From Rhodoglobus vestalii (lineage in GTDB: Bacteria > Actinomycetota > Actinomycetes > Actinomycetales > Microbacteriaceae), in NCBI RefSeq assembly GCF_006788895.1, contig NZ_VFRA01000001.1:1426001-1490000 (forward strand): a stretch of DNA of 64,000 bases, given 5' to 3'. A program made the translations under genes and the position numbers. Each line of letters begins with the position of its first letter. Positions within the stretch are counted from its first letter, which is position 1. The notes beneath the pieces were generated by a model that made no database searches, was not told the DNA's origin, and worked only from the letters and a program-made list of their open reading frames with translations. Shown here in pieces: positions 52,230 through 61,921 of this stretch.

Positions 52230-53719
52230 GCAGCCGATCACAGGCAGCGATCAGTATTTGGCGTGCTCGCAACATCCGCACGACTGGTGATCGCGCGTTC
52301 GCCATCTACACAGTGCTGATGCTCGCCCTCGTGGCCGTCATCCCAATAGGTCGGGCAGTGTGGCTGAGCGCGACCAGCCCAACAGGGCTTTCCCTTCTTG
52401 CGGATGCTGCGGCACCACGCATCGCGTCGCTCATCGTTGCTGCACTGTGGGCCGGCGCGTTGCTGCTGGGGCGCGACCGAGGCCCTGCGGTTCTTCCACC
52501 ATTTGTGACTCACGCTCTTGCCACGAGCGACCTTCCCCGCTTCAACACCTTCGGTGCAGCATTATTGCGTTCGGGAATGATCGTCGTCACAGGATGCATG
52601 ATCGTCGCAGGATTGATCAGCACCAGCCTCGCCAGCAACGGACTGGCTGGGGCACAAGCGGTCGCGAACTTCATTGCGGTCGGCACGCTCGTGGGCGTCA
52701 TCACGACGGTGGCGTGGTTGGTCGGTCAAGTGTTCCCGCGCGCTGCCGTGGTCGGGGCTCTCGGCATCCTCGCCCTCGGAGTGGTCGCCGTCGCAGTTCC
52801 TGCCTCGCAAACGTACCTGCCCTGGGGATGGGTCGGTCTCGCGTATCCCACGAGCGGGGGATCACCCAGCCTCCTTGCATTGACAGCACTGGCTCTCTCG
52901 CTGGTCGGTTTGGTTCCGGTGCTGATGAATCGGCTCGGTTTCGAACAACTCGCCATGCAGGCAGCACGTTGGGAATCTGCAACCACGCATGCTGTCGGCA
53001 TGGACTTCTCGTCAGCGGCCACGATCTACCAGCCCAAGCCGCACTTCGGGCGCCGGATCCGTGCGGTGCGACCCTACGGCCGACTGGCGCGGATCTTCTT
53101 CGTCCGGGACGCTATTGGAGCGATCCGAACGCCCGGCCGGCTCATCGTCAGTATCGTCGCGCTCAGCGGCGCCGGGGTGTTACTTGCTTTCGCGTTTGTG
53201 CCGACGGCACCGGGCTGGCTCCTTGGTGCCACTGCCGGGGTTATCGCCTTCGCTGGTCTGGGCCCGCTCACTGATGGAATCCGTCATGCTGCCGGCGTCG
53301 CCTCAGGCTTTCCGCTTTATGGGATGAGCGACGAGCGCCTCCTCACCCACCATGCGCTCTTTCCGTTGGTAGTCACCCTCGTCATGCTCCTCGCGGTGGT
53401 CATCCTGTGCTCAATTATTTTCGGCACCGCATCCGGCGCTGCCGCCGTCAGCTCCATTGCCCTCGCGCTACTTGCCCTAGCCACTCGGATCAGCAATGCG
53501 CTAAAAGGTTCCCTGCCTATTGCGTTGCTGACCCCGATGTCGACGCCCGCCGGCGATCCGATGGCCGCTGTGCGAGTTATCTGGGGTCTCGACGCGATTC
53601 TCCTCGCCGCGCTGGGAGGAGCAGCAGCCGTACTCGCATTTGAGTCACCGATACTTCTGCTGGGGATCAGCACCGCCCTCACCGGAATAGTAGTCACCCG
53701 CTGGCGTGATCGGCGATAG
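52226..53719 (+). CDS. Polytopic ABC permease partner (DUF6297-like)
   Basis: This 497-residue hydrophobic protein has about ten to twelve predicted TM helices (e.g. AFAIYTVLMLALVAVIPIG, SGMIVVTGCMIVAGLISTS, ILALGVVAVAVPA, LIVSIVALSGAGVLLAFAF). A cytosolic loop near 240-290 (FEQLAMQAARWESATTHAVG) precedes the second half. ATGA coupling to the ATPase supports a two-gene ABC system. The resemblance to a DUF6297-type family is by general character only; the substrate is unknown. Confidence 0.7.
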   Translation: MSSRSQAAISIWRARNIRTTGDRAFAIYTVLMLALVAVIPIGRAVWLSATSPTGLSLLADAAAPRIASLIVAALWAGALLLGRDRGPAVLPPFVTHALATSDLPRFNTFGAALLRSGMIVVTGCMIVAGLISTSLASNGLAGAQAVANFIAVGTLVGVITTVAWLVGQVFPRAAVVGALGILALGVVAVAVPASQTYLPWGWVGLAYPTSGGSPSLLALTALALSLVGLVPVLMNRLGFEQLAMQAARWESATTHAVGMDFSSAATIYQPKPHFGRRIRAVRPYGRLARIFFVRDAIGAIRTPGRLIVSIVALSGAGVLLAFAFVPTAPGWLLGATAGVIAFAGLGPLTDGIRHAAGVASGFPLYGMSDERLLTHHALFPLVVTLVMLLAVVILCSIIFGTASGAAAVSSIALALLALATRISNALKGSLPIALLTPMSTPAGDPMAAVRVIWGLDAILLAALGGAAAVLAFESPILLLGISTALTGIVVTRWRDRR

Positions 53720-53779
53720 TGCCGCAGCGGGAAAACTTTCGAATAGCTGCGCGGATCGACAGAAAATGGGCGTGCGCTG

Positions 53780-54598
53780 ATGCCAATTGCCATCTCACGG
53801 AGTCGGCACACGGGATGGCGTCCAGAACCAGCAGCGCGACTGCGATACTGGGCGGATGATTTTCTGAGCGCGTACGCAGTGCGGTTGGATGCCGACACGG
53901 GAGAATTGACGACCGCAGAGATTGCCGCCTTCATCACCCCGAAAGCCCTGATCACTGTTCGCAAAGACGACAGCTTTCCCATCGACGCCCTGCTCGATCA
54001 CCTCGACTAGAATGCCGAACTTACCAGCCATGGCATCAGTGCACTTCTTTACGGGCTGCTCGATTTCGTTATCGACGGGCACTTCACTACAGTTCAGGCC
54101 CTCGATGACCAGATTGAGAATCTTGAGGATCTCCTGTTCGACGAGCGGCCCCATGACACGGATGTGCAGCGACGCAGTTTTGAATTGCGCAAGAGTCTTG
54201 TTCAATTGCGACGGGTCGTGCTGCCCATGCGGGAGGTGGTCAACACCCTTATTCGGCGTGATATCGACCTCGTTCCCCGCGAAATGGCTCCCTACTATCA
54301 GGACCTTTACGATCACGTTCTGCGCGCCACCGAGTGGACCGACAGTTTGCGAGATCTTGTGTCGACGATTGTCGAAACCAATCTGACCATTCAGGGCAAC
54401 CGGCTCAATGTCATCACCAAAAAGGTGACCAGTTGGGCGGCCATCATCGCGGTGCCGACGGCCGTCACGGGCTTCTGCGGCCAAAATTTGCCATTCCCCG
54501 GGTTCGCCAACACCTCTGGCTTCGTCACGTCGGCCCTGCTCATCGTCGTGCTCTCGGTAACCCTGTTCGTCGTTTTTAAACGAAACGACTGGCTCTAG
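53780..54598 (+). pseudogene. CorA-like divalent-cation transporter, N-truncated with amber stop
   Basis: One frame encodes an N-terminal CorA patch (DFLSAYAVRLDADTGELTT, FITPKALITVRKDD), a TAG at 54,008-54,010 after LLDHLD, and the continuation NAELTSHGISALLYGLLDFV. The long helix follows (EDLLFDERPHDTDVQ, RREVVNTLI-type) and then two TM helices around FCGQNLPFPGF, in the position of the CorA GMN loop. Roughly the first 100-150 residues of a CorA are missing upstream. Truncation plus stop means a dead copy, although the Gly-x-Asn loop itself is retained. Confidence 0.8.
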
Positions 54599-54831
54599 CG
54601 GCGAGACTTCGACCGCTGAACGCCCGCCGAGGCACCAACGCTGAATCCTCCGACGAATAAGACCAAGCCGAGGCCTGCAACCACGAAAGGGAGGATGAAC
54701 GTCGGCGGCGCTGATCGCAGTGACCCAGCCTCGTCCACCCACGTTCCGAACTCGATTCCGTAGAAGAAGATCACAACCAGAATCGCCAGGCCGATCGCCG
54801 CAGTGAGCCATCCCCAAATAATTTCCCGCAT
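54595..54831 (-). CDS. Small two-TM membrane protein
   Basis: This 78-residue protein has TM1 (IWGWLTAAIGLAILVVIFFY), a polar loop (EFGTWVDEAGSLRSAPP), TM2 (FILPFVVAGLGLVLFVGGFS) and a basic C-terminus (VQRSKSRR). Its stop overlaps the end of the corA remnant on the other strand. No family is recognised. It is transcribed divergently from the dipeptide ABC operon. Confidence 0.65.
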   Translation of the reverse strand: MREIIWGWLTAAIGLAILVVIFFYGIEFGTWVDEAGSLRSAPPTFILPFVVAGLGLVLFVGGFSVGASAGVQRSKSRR

Positions 54832-54968
54832 GGTCGGGAGTCTGCCACACGCTCAAGCTGCAGTCACCCATCCGAGAAGCACCTAAAATTGCGTGGCCTT
54901 CGAAGCTGAGGTTTCTGCCTAAAGTGCTATCCGCGGTCCCAAAAAAGTTTTCCACAGGTCGACACGAC

Positions 54969-54998
54969 TTTCGAAAATGACGATCGCGTCTGTATACA
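54969..54998 (+). promoter_or_regulatory. Possible promoter of the dipeptide ABC operon
   Basis: TTTCGA (54,969-54,974), 18 bases and TATACA (54,993-54,998) give a moderate -35/-10 pair about 67 bases ahead of the first permease gene. The rest of 54,832-55,064 shows no gene. Confidence 0.4.
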
Positions 54999-55064
54999 CT
55001 TCTCACTGGCTCAGCGCGGTGTCGGCGATCCTGACACACGCTTTCACATGAGAAAGACAACCTC

Positions 55065-56048
55065 TTGATCAAGTATTTGATGCGTCGCTTCGCCGGCTGG
55101 ATGCTCATGATCGTGGTCGCGACAAATCTGACTTACTTTTTGGCATGGGGCTTTCTTGACCCGCGCAACAACTACGTTGGACGCCGTCCACCGCTGTCAG
55201 AGGATCAGATAGTCCAGCTGCTCCAACCACGAGACCTCAGCGATACCGTTCCGCTCTTCGAACGTTGGTGGAGCTGGTTCTCCGGCATCATCTTCCGCTG
55301 GGATTGGGGAGTAAGCCCCGTCGGCCAGTCGGTGAATGAGCAGGTGGCGTATCGCATGTGGGTGAGCGCCGAACTCGTTCTTGGTGCCACGGTCATCGCC
55401 ACCGTCTTGGGCATTGCCCTCGGCGTGTACACCGCTTCCAGACAGTACAAGCTTGCCGACCGCATCGGTCAGGCCACCTCGATAGTCACGATGAACATCA
55501 ATATTGTCGTGGCGGCTCTCGGAATCGTGCTGCTGGCGATCGGCTTCAACAACATGGTGGGAACGACGGTATTCTTCGTCACTGGCTCAGCGAGTCCGGA
55601 TGTTACGGGGTTCTTCCCCACCATCATCGATGCCCTCCAGCATCTGATTTTACCGACCATCGCACTCGTGATCATTGGTTATGCTGGCACCCATTTTCTT
55701 CAGCGTTCGCTGCTGCTCGACAATATCAACGCCGACTACGTGCGGACCGCCCGCGCCAAGGGCTTGACGAAGGCGCAGGCCATTCGCAAGCACGCGCTGC
55801 GCACCTCGCTCATTCCGGTGGCAACACAGGTGGCTTTTACAATCCCCACCGTTTTTATGGGCGCAATCCTTACCGAGTCGATCTTCGGATGGAACGGCAT
55901 GGGTCGCTACTTTCTTGAAACCATTGCAAAAAATGACATCCATGGAACCGTCGCGATTGCCGCGTTTGGCGCGGTTCTCACCGCGATCGGCGCGCTGCTC
56001 GCCGACATCGCCGTCGTTGTTCTCGATCCGAGAGTGCGGGTGAGCTGA
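55065..56048 (+). CDS. Dipeptide/oligopeptide ABC permease (DppB-like)
   Basis: This 327-residue permease has six TM helices and the inner-membrane signature ARAKGLTKAQAIRKHALR (EAA loop). The N-terminal MIKYLMRRFAGWMLMIVVAT is typical, but the periplasmic loop is longer and acidic (RRPPLSEDQIVQLLQPRDLS). TTG 55065 appears to be the start. It is the first gene of a complete operon: two permeases, a fused ATPase and a binding protein. It is distinct in sequence from the cluster-2 permease remnant. Confidence 0.88.
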   Translation: MIKYLMRRFAGWMLMIVVATNLTYFLAWGFLDPRNNYVGRRPPLSEDQIVQLLQPRDLSDTVPLFERWWSWFSGIIFRWDWGVSPVGQSVNEQVAYRMWVSAELVLGATVIATVLGIALGVYTASRQYKLADRIGQATSIVTMNINIVVAALGIVLLAIGFNNMVGTTVFFVTGSASPDVTGFFPTIIDALQHLILPTIALVIIGYAGTHFLQRSLLLDNINADYVRTARAKGLTKAQAIRKHALRTSLIPVATQVAFTIPTVFMGAILTESIFGWNGMGRYFLETIAKNDIHGTVAIAAFGAVLTAIGALLADIAVVVLDPRVRVS

Positions 56049-56049
56049 G

Positions 56050-56970
56050 ATGCCCAGAAATTCGATCCAACCGGCCGTCGGCCCAGAAACCACTGCCCTT
56101 CGGCTTCCCAGAAAGCGCATGTCGAAGTGGCAACTCTACTCCCGGCGTTTTCGGCGCAATCGTCCGGCCGTTGCGGGCCTCGTGATCTTCGCGCTCCTCG
56201 TGCTGTTCGCGCTCGTTGCTCCCCTGCTTGCGCGCTACGACCACATCGAGCTCGATTTTCTCAACCTCGGTGAGCCACCGAACGGTGAACACTGGTTTGG
56301 CACCACGAGCGCAGGCAACGACACCTTCGCCCAGGTGGCAATCGGCCTGCAACGCTCACTCATGATCGCCGTCTCCGTTTCGGTGGGAACCACCGTGATC
56401 TCGGCGGTGGTTGGCACGGCGGCCGCATACTTCAGCGGCATGTTCGAGCGGGTCACCCTGCTGCTCATTCACTTTCTCATGGTCGTGCCCACTTTTCTGC
56501 TCCTAGCAATGTTCTCCAACGACTCAGGGGGAGACTGGCGCATTATTTCGCTCATCATGATCCTCATCGGGTGGTTCTTCCCTGCTCGCGTGATCTGGAC
56601 GATGGCGCTCTCACTGCGTGAACGTGAGTATGTCCACGCTGCCCGTTACATGGGCGTGCCGGGAATGAAGATCGTGTTGCGCCACATGCTGCCCAACATC
56701 GGTTCGCTTTTGGTGATCAACTTCACGCTAGGTGTAGTTGCGGCGGTGATGATTGAAACGGGTCTTTCGTTCTTGGGCTTCGGTGTCAAGATCCCCGATG
56801 TCTCGCTCGGTTCACTGATCGGCTCCGGTGCAAACACGATCACCAGTGCGCCGTGGCTGTTCTATTTTCCTGCCGCCGCGCTCACACTACTCACCGTCTC
56901 GATGGCCCTAGTCGCTGATGGCTTGCGGGATGCGCTCGACCCAACTTCGGCCGCGGGAGGGCGAGCATGA
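56050..56970 (+). CDS. Dipeptide/oligopeptide ABC permease (DppC-like)
   Basis: This 306-residue permease has a cytosolic N-terminal tail (RKRMSKWQLYSRRFRRNRPA), which is the OppC_N segment, then five or six TM helices. The EAA region is AARYMGVPGMKIVLRHML. It starts one base after the stop of the first permease gene and its end overlaps the ATPase gene by ATGA. It forms the channel with the preceding permease. Confidence 0.9.
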   Translation: MPRNSIQPAVGPETTALRLPRKRMSKWQLYSRRFRRNRPAVAGLVIFALLVLFALVAPLLARYDHIELDFLNLGEPPNGEHWFGTTSAGNDTFAQVAIGLQRSLMIAVSVSVGTTVISAVVGTAAAYFSGMFERVTLLLIHFLMVVPTFLLLAMFSNDSGGDWRIISLIMILIGWFFPARVIWTMALSLREREYVHAARYMGVPGMKIVLRHMLPNIGSLLVINFTLGVVAAVMIETGLSFLGFGVKIPDVSLGSLIGSGANTITSAPWLFYFPAAALTLLTVSMALVADGLRDALDPTSAAGGRA

Positions 56971-59027
56971 CCAACCCACTACTTTCTGTTCGCGACCTCA
57001 AGGTCAGCTTCCCCTCGGAGACGGGCACCGTGGATGCTGTGCGCGGCATCTCATTTGACCTCGAGGCGGGTCGCACCCTCGGCATTGTCGGCGAATCTGG
57101 CTCGGGCAAGTCGGTCACATCATTAGCAATCATGGGCCTGCTAGACGAGAACGTTCGGATCTCTGGATCAATCGTCTTCGACGGCCAGGAACTACTCGGA
57201 CAGTCTGACAAACAGCTCTCCGCGATTCGGGGCAATGGCTTGGTGATGATCTTTCAAGACCCGTTGTCGTCGCTCACCCCGGTCTTCAGCATTGGCGACC
57301 AGCTGATTGAGGCGCTCACCGTTCATCGCAAGCTCTCGAAGCGAGAAGCGTGGGCTCGTGCGGTCGAACTGCTCGAGACCGTGGGGCTCCCTGATCCCGA
57401 ACGGCGCATGAAATCGTTCCCCCACGAGTTCTCTGGCGGGATGCGCCAGAGAGTGGTGATCGCTATTGCGATGGCCAACAAGCCGAAACTCATCATCGCC
57501 GATGAGCCGACAACCGCCCTCGATGTGACGATCCAAGCGCAGATTCTTGATCTGATCTCCCAAGCCCAGAGTGAGACCGGTGCCGCCGTCATCATGATCA
57601 CCCACGACATGGGAGTCGTCGCTAAGACCGCCGACGATGTGCTGGTCATGTACGCGGGCAAGCCGGTTGAGAAGGCTCCCGTGCACGAACTCTTCCACCG
57701 CACGCGGATGCCGTACTCCATTGGCCTCCTTGGTGCGATCCCCCGGGTCGACAAGGCCGAGAAACAACCCCTCGTACCTGTCAAGGGAAACCCGCCACTG
57801 CTGATCAACCTTCCGGATGCGTGCCCATTCGCATCGCGCTGTCCGATCGCTATCGATGCCTGTCACACACGCGAACCCGATCTCGTGAACGTCGGCAACA
57901 CAGGGGTCGGCGAACATCAGGCTGCGTGCATCCGCTCACACGAAATTACTGATGGTGGGCTCATCGATGGGCGCCCGGTGTTTCCTCTGCCAGCCATCCC
58001 GGAGAGCGCGCTAGCGGACGTGCCCCGCGAAGATCGACCGGTGACGCTCGAAGTACGCAATATGACCAAGACTTTTCCGCTGATGAAGGGGGCCTTCCTC
58101 AAACGCAAGCTGGGGGAGGTGCATGCAATTCGCGGAATATCGTTTGACATCCGAGAGGGCGAGACGCTGGCGATCGTCGGCGAATCGGGTTGCGGCAAGA
58201 CCACAACTCTGCTGCAGATCATGGATCTGGTCGAACAGGTTGACGGTGACATCCTGATCAACGGAACGAGTGTCGCCGATGTGCGCGGCGGTCAAGCCGA
58301 GCGCGCGCTGCGGCGTGACGTCCAAATCGTGTTCCAAGATCCGATGGGCGCCCTCGACCCGCGCATGACGGTGGCCGATATTATCGCCGAACCGTTGCGT
58401 GCGATCGGGACCACGAAGGTTGAGAGCGAAACACGTGTCGATGAGTTGATGGACTTGGTTGGCCTCGACCCATCGCACAGCAACCGTTTTCCGGCAGCAT
58501 TCTCGGGGGGCCAACGCCAACGCATCGGTATCGCCCGAGCCTTGGCCACCAACCCCAAGGTTGTAGTGCTGGATGAACCCGTCTCGGCTCTCGACGTTTC
58601 CATCCAGGCTGGCGTGATTAACCTACTCGATGAACTCAAGGCCAAGCTGGGTCTGTCGTACCTGTTCGTCGCCCACGACCTCTCCGTTGTCCGGCACATC
58701 GCCGATCGAGTAGCCGTCATGTATCTGGGCGCTTTCGTTGAGCATGGCAGCGTCGACGAAATATTCGAGAATCCACAACATCCCTATACGCAAGCGTTGC
58801 TCTCTGCGATCCCCATCCCAGATCCGGACATCGAGCGCACCCGCGAACGCATCGTACTCACCGGTGATCTGGCAAGCGCCACCGATCAGGTTGGTGGCTG
58901 CTCCTTCGCCAGCAGATGCCAGCTATTCCCCGTTCTTCCGCCAGAGAATCAGGCCCGTTGTCTCGGCGAAGTGCCACCGTTGACCGGGCCTGAGAACGCC
59001 CATCGCAATGCATGTCATTTCAGATAG
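56967..59027 (+). CDS. Fused DppD-DppF-type ABC ATPase
   Basis: This 686-residue protein has two peptide-transporter ATPase domains in one chain. Domain 1 (about 1-330) has GIVGESGSGKSVT, EFSGGMRQRVVIAIAM, LIIADEPTTALD and the Cys-rich tail CPFASRCPIAIDAC. Domain 2 (about 355-686) has AIVGESGCGKTTT, AFSGGQRQRIGIARAL, VVVLDEPVSALD and CSFASRCQLFP. Both catalytic sites are complete. The Cys clusters may hold an iron-sulfur centre, as in DppD/DppF-type ATPases of this family. Confidence 0.93.
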   Translation: MTNPLLSVRDLKVSFPSETGTVDAVRGISFDLEAGRTLGIVGESGSGKSVTSLAIMGLLDENVRISGSIVFDGQELLGQSDKQLSAIRGNGLVMIFQDPLSSLTPVFSIGDQLIEALTVHRKLSKREAWARAVELLETVGLPDPERRMKSFPHEFSGGMRQRVVIAIAMANKPKLIIADEPTTALDVTIQAQILDLISQAQSETGAAVIMITHDMGVVAKTADDVLVMYAGKPVEKAPVHELFHRTRMPYSIGLLGAIPRVDKAEKQPLVPVKGNPPLLINLPDACPFASRCPIAIDACHTREPDLVNVGNTGVGEHQAACIRSHEITDGGLIDGRPVFPLPAIPESALADVPREDRPVTLEVRNMTKTFPLMKGAFLKRKLGEVHAIRGISFDIREGETLAIVGESGCGKTTTLLQIMDLVEQVDGDILINGTSVADVRGGQAERALRRDVQIVFQDPMGALDPRMTVADIIAEPLRAIGTTKVESETRVDELMDLVGLDPSHSNRFPAAFSGGQRQRIGIARALATNPKVVVLDEPVSALDVSIQAGVINLLDELKAKLGLSYLFVAHDLSVVRHIADRVAVMYLGAFVEHGSVDEIFENPQHPYTQALLSAIPIPDPDIERTRERIVLTGDLASATDQVGGCSFASRCQLFPVLPPENQARCLGEVPPLTGPENAHRNACHFR

Positions 59028-59124
59028 AACGTTTTGGCTCAGAAGCCATCGCCCCCGTTCGGGTGTCAAGATTCTGAGCCAGAGTTAGTCTTCCCACATC
59101 CAAACCCACAAAGTAAGGAACGGT

Positions 59125-60828
59125 ATGAATCAGCACAGAAAGCTGCTTGGAATTATTGCACTGGGTGGTGTTCTCACCCTCGGTATCAGCGGTTGCGCCG
59201 CGGGAGGTGGCCCCGGCGACGATGGCGGAGATGCCATTGCTGTTTCGGCCGCTGACTACAATCCCCAACCACGCGAGAACCTTCAGGAGGGCGGCGAGGT
59301 GGTCTTCCCGATCACGGAAATTACCCCGCAGATGAACCCCCTCAACGGTGACGCAAGCGCAGACACCTCGCGCCTCGCTACGTGGTACACACCACAAATT
59401 CTGCTTATGGAAGAGGACGGCACAGCCTACAAGAACGATGCCTACCTCGACGAGTGGGACTTCGGTGTCGCGGACGGCAAGACGTTTGTGAACTTCACCA
59501 TTAACGACGACGCCGTCTGGAACGATGGCTCACCCATCGACTGGAAAGCGTTCGAAGCAACCTGGATCGCCAACCGTTCCTACGAAGAGGGTTACAGCCC
59601 CAATGCCACCGACGGCTATAAGGAGATCGAGTCGGTCACCAAGGGTGAGACAGATAAGCAGGCTGTCGTCACATTCAAGGCCGAATTTGCGTGGCCCCAG
59701 ATGCTCTTCACCACTGTGCTTAACCCCAATGTGAACACGCCCGAAATCTTCAACGAAGGCTTCATTGACGAGCCACATGCTGAGTGGGGTGCCGGGCCTT
59801 ACAAGCTCAGCAACTTCGACATCAACGGCGGAACCGTGGTGTTTGAGCCCAACGAAAACTGGTGGGGCGAGAAGCCACTGCTTGACAAGGTGACCTTCCG
59901 TCAGCTGGACCGCGCAGCATCGATTAACGCTTTTAAGAACGGCGAGATCGACATGGCGAGCACCAACACTAAGGACCGCCTCGAGCAGGTCAAGGATATG
60001 GATAGTGTCGTAACTTACCGCGCTCAGCAGACGGCTAATACTCTTCTGCAGGTTGATGCCGACAAGCCACAGTTTCAGGACATCAATGTTCGCAAAGCAT
60101 TCTTCATGGCGATTGATGTGGAGCAGCAGAAGAAGGTCGTGTGGAACGGTCTGAACTACGAAGAGGATCCTGCTGGTTCGTTCACGCTCTACTCCTTCCA
60201 GCCTGGCTACGTCAACGCGCTCGAAGAGGCTGGCTACAAGTTTGATCTTGAAGGTGCAAAGGGACTGCTTGACGAGGCTGGCTGGGTCGAGGGCGAGGAC
60301 GGAATTCGCGAGAAGGATGGCGTCGCACTTGCGGTGACCTACCCGATCTTCAGCGATGACCCCGTGCAGGAGGCTAGCGCCAAGGCTTTGCAGCAGCAGC
60401 TGAAGGCCGCCGGTTTTGATGTCACCATCGACACGCGTTCGCCTCAGGACTTCTCGACGGACTACTCCACGAAGAACTGGGACATTTTCTCGCTACGCTT
60501 CACTGCGTCTGATCCTTTCGGTGCGGCGTGGTTCTGCCAGATTTACTGCTCCGATAGCGGGCTAAACCTTTCAGGAACGGGAACCCCCGAGATCGACACG
60601 AAGATCCAAGACCAGCTCGAGACGATCGCTGACCCCGAGGCGCAGACGGCCGAGGCGATGAAGCTCGAGGCCGAGATCTTTGCCGAAACTTGGGGTATCT
60701 TCCCGATGTATAACGGACCAGAAATCTGGACCGTCAAGGAAGGTCTCGCGAACCTCACGCCTGAGCCTTACGTTGGCCTGGACCTCTTCGGTGTGCAGCC
60801 CGTCGAGAACACGGGTTGGGAGAAGTAG
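59125..60828 (+). CDS. Peptide-binding lipoprotein (SBP family 5)
   Basis: This 567-residue binding lipoprotein has a signal peptide and lipobox ISGC (Cys 23: MNQHRKLLGIIALGGVLTLG then ISGC). Family features include INDDAVWNDGSPIDWKAFEA, YKLSNFDINGGTVVFEPNENWWG and VRKAFFMAIDVEQQ. AAGGAACGG precedes the ATG. It follows the ATPase gene by 97 bases, which may allow extra expression. A strong terminator follows. This is a complete transporter set, unlike both hyu clusters. Confidence 0.92.
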   Translation: MNQHRKLLGIIALGGVLTLGISGCAAGGGPGDDGGDAIAVSAADYNPQPRENLQEGGEVVFPITEITPQMNPLNGDASADTSRLATWYTPQILLMEEDGTAYKNDAYLDEWDFGVADGKTFVNFTINDDAVWNDGSPIDWKAFEATWIANRSYEEGYSPNATDGYKEIESVTKGETDKQAVVTFKAEFAWPQMLFTTVLNPNVNTPEIFNEGFIDEPHAEWGAGPYKLSNFDINGGTVVFEPNENWWGEKPLLDKVTFRQLDRAASINAFKNGEIDMASTNTKDRLEQVKDMDSVVTYRAQQTANTLLQVDADKPQFQDINVRKAFFMAIDVEQQKKVVWNGLNYEEDPAGSFTLYSFQPGYVNALEEAGYKFDLEGAKGLLDEAGWVEGEDGIREKDGVALAVTYPIFSDDPVQEASAKALQQQLKAAGFDVTIDTRSPQDFSTDYSTKNWDIFSLRFTASDPFGAAWFCQIYCSDSGLNLSGTGTPEIDTKIQDQLETIADPEAQTAEAMKLEAEIFAETWGIFPMYNGPEIWTVKEGLANLTPEPYVGLDLFGVQPVENTGWEK

Positions 60829-60847
60829 GGTCTGACCTTCTGAACCC

Positions 60848-60892
60848 AACAGGGCGGGTCGGGTGCTTCGGCATCCGGCCCGCCCTGTTTTC
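60848..60892 (+). terminator. Rho-independent terminator of the ABC operon
   Basis: AACAGGGCGGG (60,848-60,858) pairs with CCCGCCCTGTT (60,879-60,889), with inner pairs CGG/CCG and GTGC-TTCG-GCAT bringing the stem together, followed by TTTTC. It lies 20 bases after the stop of the binding-protein gene. Confidence 0.85.
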
Positions 60893-60967
60893 GTTGAGAG
60901 TTGAGCATGGCCAACCCGAGCCGAGCCGAGTGGAGCCGAGCGGAGCCGGTAGAGCCTGGATGCCAAC

Positions 60968-61834
60968 TCAGTTGCGAAGCAACGCGGCCGCTACAGGCCA
61001 TCCATTCGTAAAGATGTGGATGATGATGATTGCTGTGAGGTTGCGGTAACGCCACCACATCACCCCCAAGAACAGGCCGAAGGAACCCTGCGCGACGATT
61101 ACTCGGGCGACATCAAACACGATGTCTCCGGTTCCGCGCGAGGCGAGGTGCATAAGCGCAAACGCTAGAGACGCGGCGACGATGCCCGGCCACGCACCCA
61201 ATCCCGCTTCGAGGCGGGTCTGAAGCCAACGCCGGTAGAAAAGCTCCTCCCCAACACCCGCCGTGAGCGCTGTCGCCACCGCAGCGACCATCACAAAGTT
61301 CGGATCCAGGCCGGCTATTTCGAACCGGGGGTTCCACGGCGCGATCTGAGACAGCACTGTCCAGACAACAACCACAATCGCAGGTGCCCACCATCTTGAG
61401 GGTTGCCGATTCCACTGAATCTTCACGCTACGTCGGGCGAGAAGAAGAAGCACCCCGGGGATGACCATGAACAAGACGAGCTTGCCAAGAACGTAGAGCT
61501 CCCCCTCGAGCGGAATGTTCGCCGCAGCCAGCGGAAAAACGACAGCCAATGAGACTAAGGCGAAAGTGGTGATCGTGAATGGGCGTCGTTCGCCTACGGT
61601 TGCGGGGCGAGGCGGTGCGGGGCGCGGAAGCAGAAGCACCAGTGCGATGCCGACCGCCGAGGGAAGCAGCCTTATCCAGTGGGCAATCGATTTCGCGCCC
61701 GGATCTGACGACACTACCGCGCCCTGCGGCGACACGACTACGACTATCACCAAACTTATGGCCCAGAGCATCGCCCCAGCGATCACGATCCAACGACCCA
61801 CCCGACGGCGGATCTCCGCTGCGTTGTTCTCCAT
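60968..61834 (-). CDS. CPBP-family intramembrane protease
   Basis: This 288-residue protein has about eight TM helices. The family motifs are present: VGEELFYRRWLQ (EExxxR), FALMHLAS (FxxxH) and IIIIHIFTN (HxxxN/D). These correspond to the metal-binding site of Rce1/CPBP proteases (ABI domain). It is a single gene facing the dipeptide operon end. Its role in actinobacteria is unassigned; other family members process bacteriocins or prenylated proteins. Confidence 0.85.
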   Translation of the reverse strand: MENNAAEIRRRVGRWIVIAGAMLWAISLVIVVVVSPQGAVVSSDPGAKSIAHWIRLLPSAVGIALVLLLPRPAPPRPATVGERRPFTITTFALVSLAVVFPLAAANIPLEGELYVLGKLVLFMVIPGVLLLLARRSVKIQWNRQPSRWWAPAIVVVVWTVLSQIAPWNPRFEIAGLDPNFVMVAAVATALTAGVGEELFYRRWLQTRLEAGLGAWPGIVAASLAFALMHLASRGTGDIVFDVARVIVAQGSFGLFLGVMWWRYRNLTAIIIIHIFTNGWPVAAALLRN

Positions 61835-61921
61835 AGGATCGACAGTACTGCTCGATGAAGCGGTTTCATCGGTTGATCTGAGTGAGTGTCAGTTATTGCA
61901 CAATTGGGATAAGCTCACGCC

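Noticed and set aside
54164..54598. Separate 144-codon gene encoding a two-TM protein
   Set aside because: It is the same frame as the upstream piece and clearly the second half of the interrupted corA-like gene.
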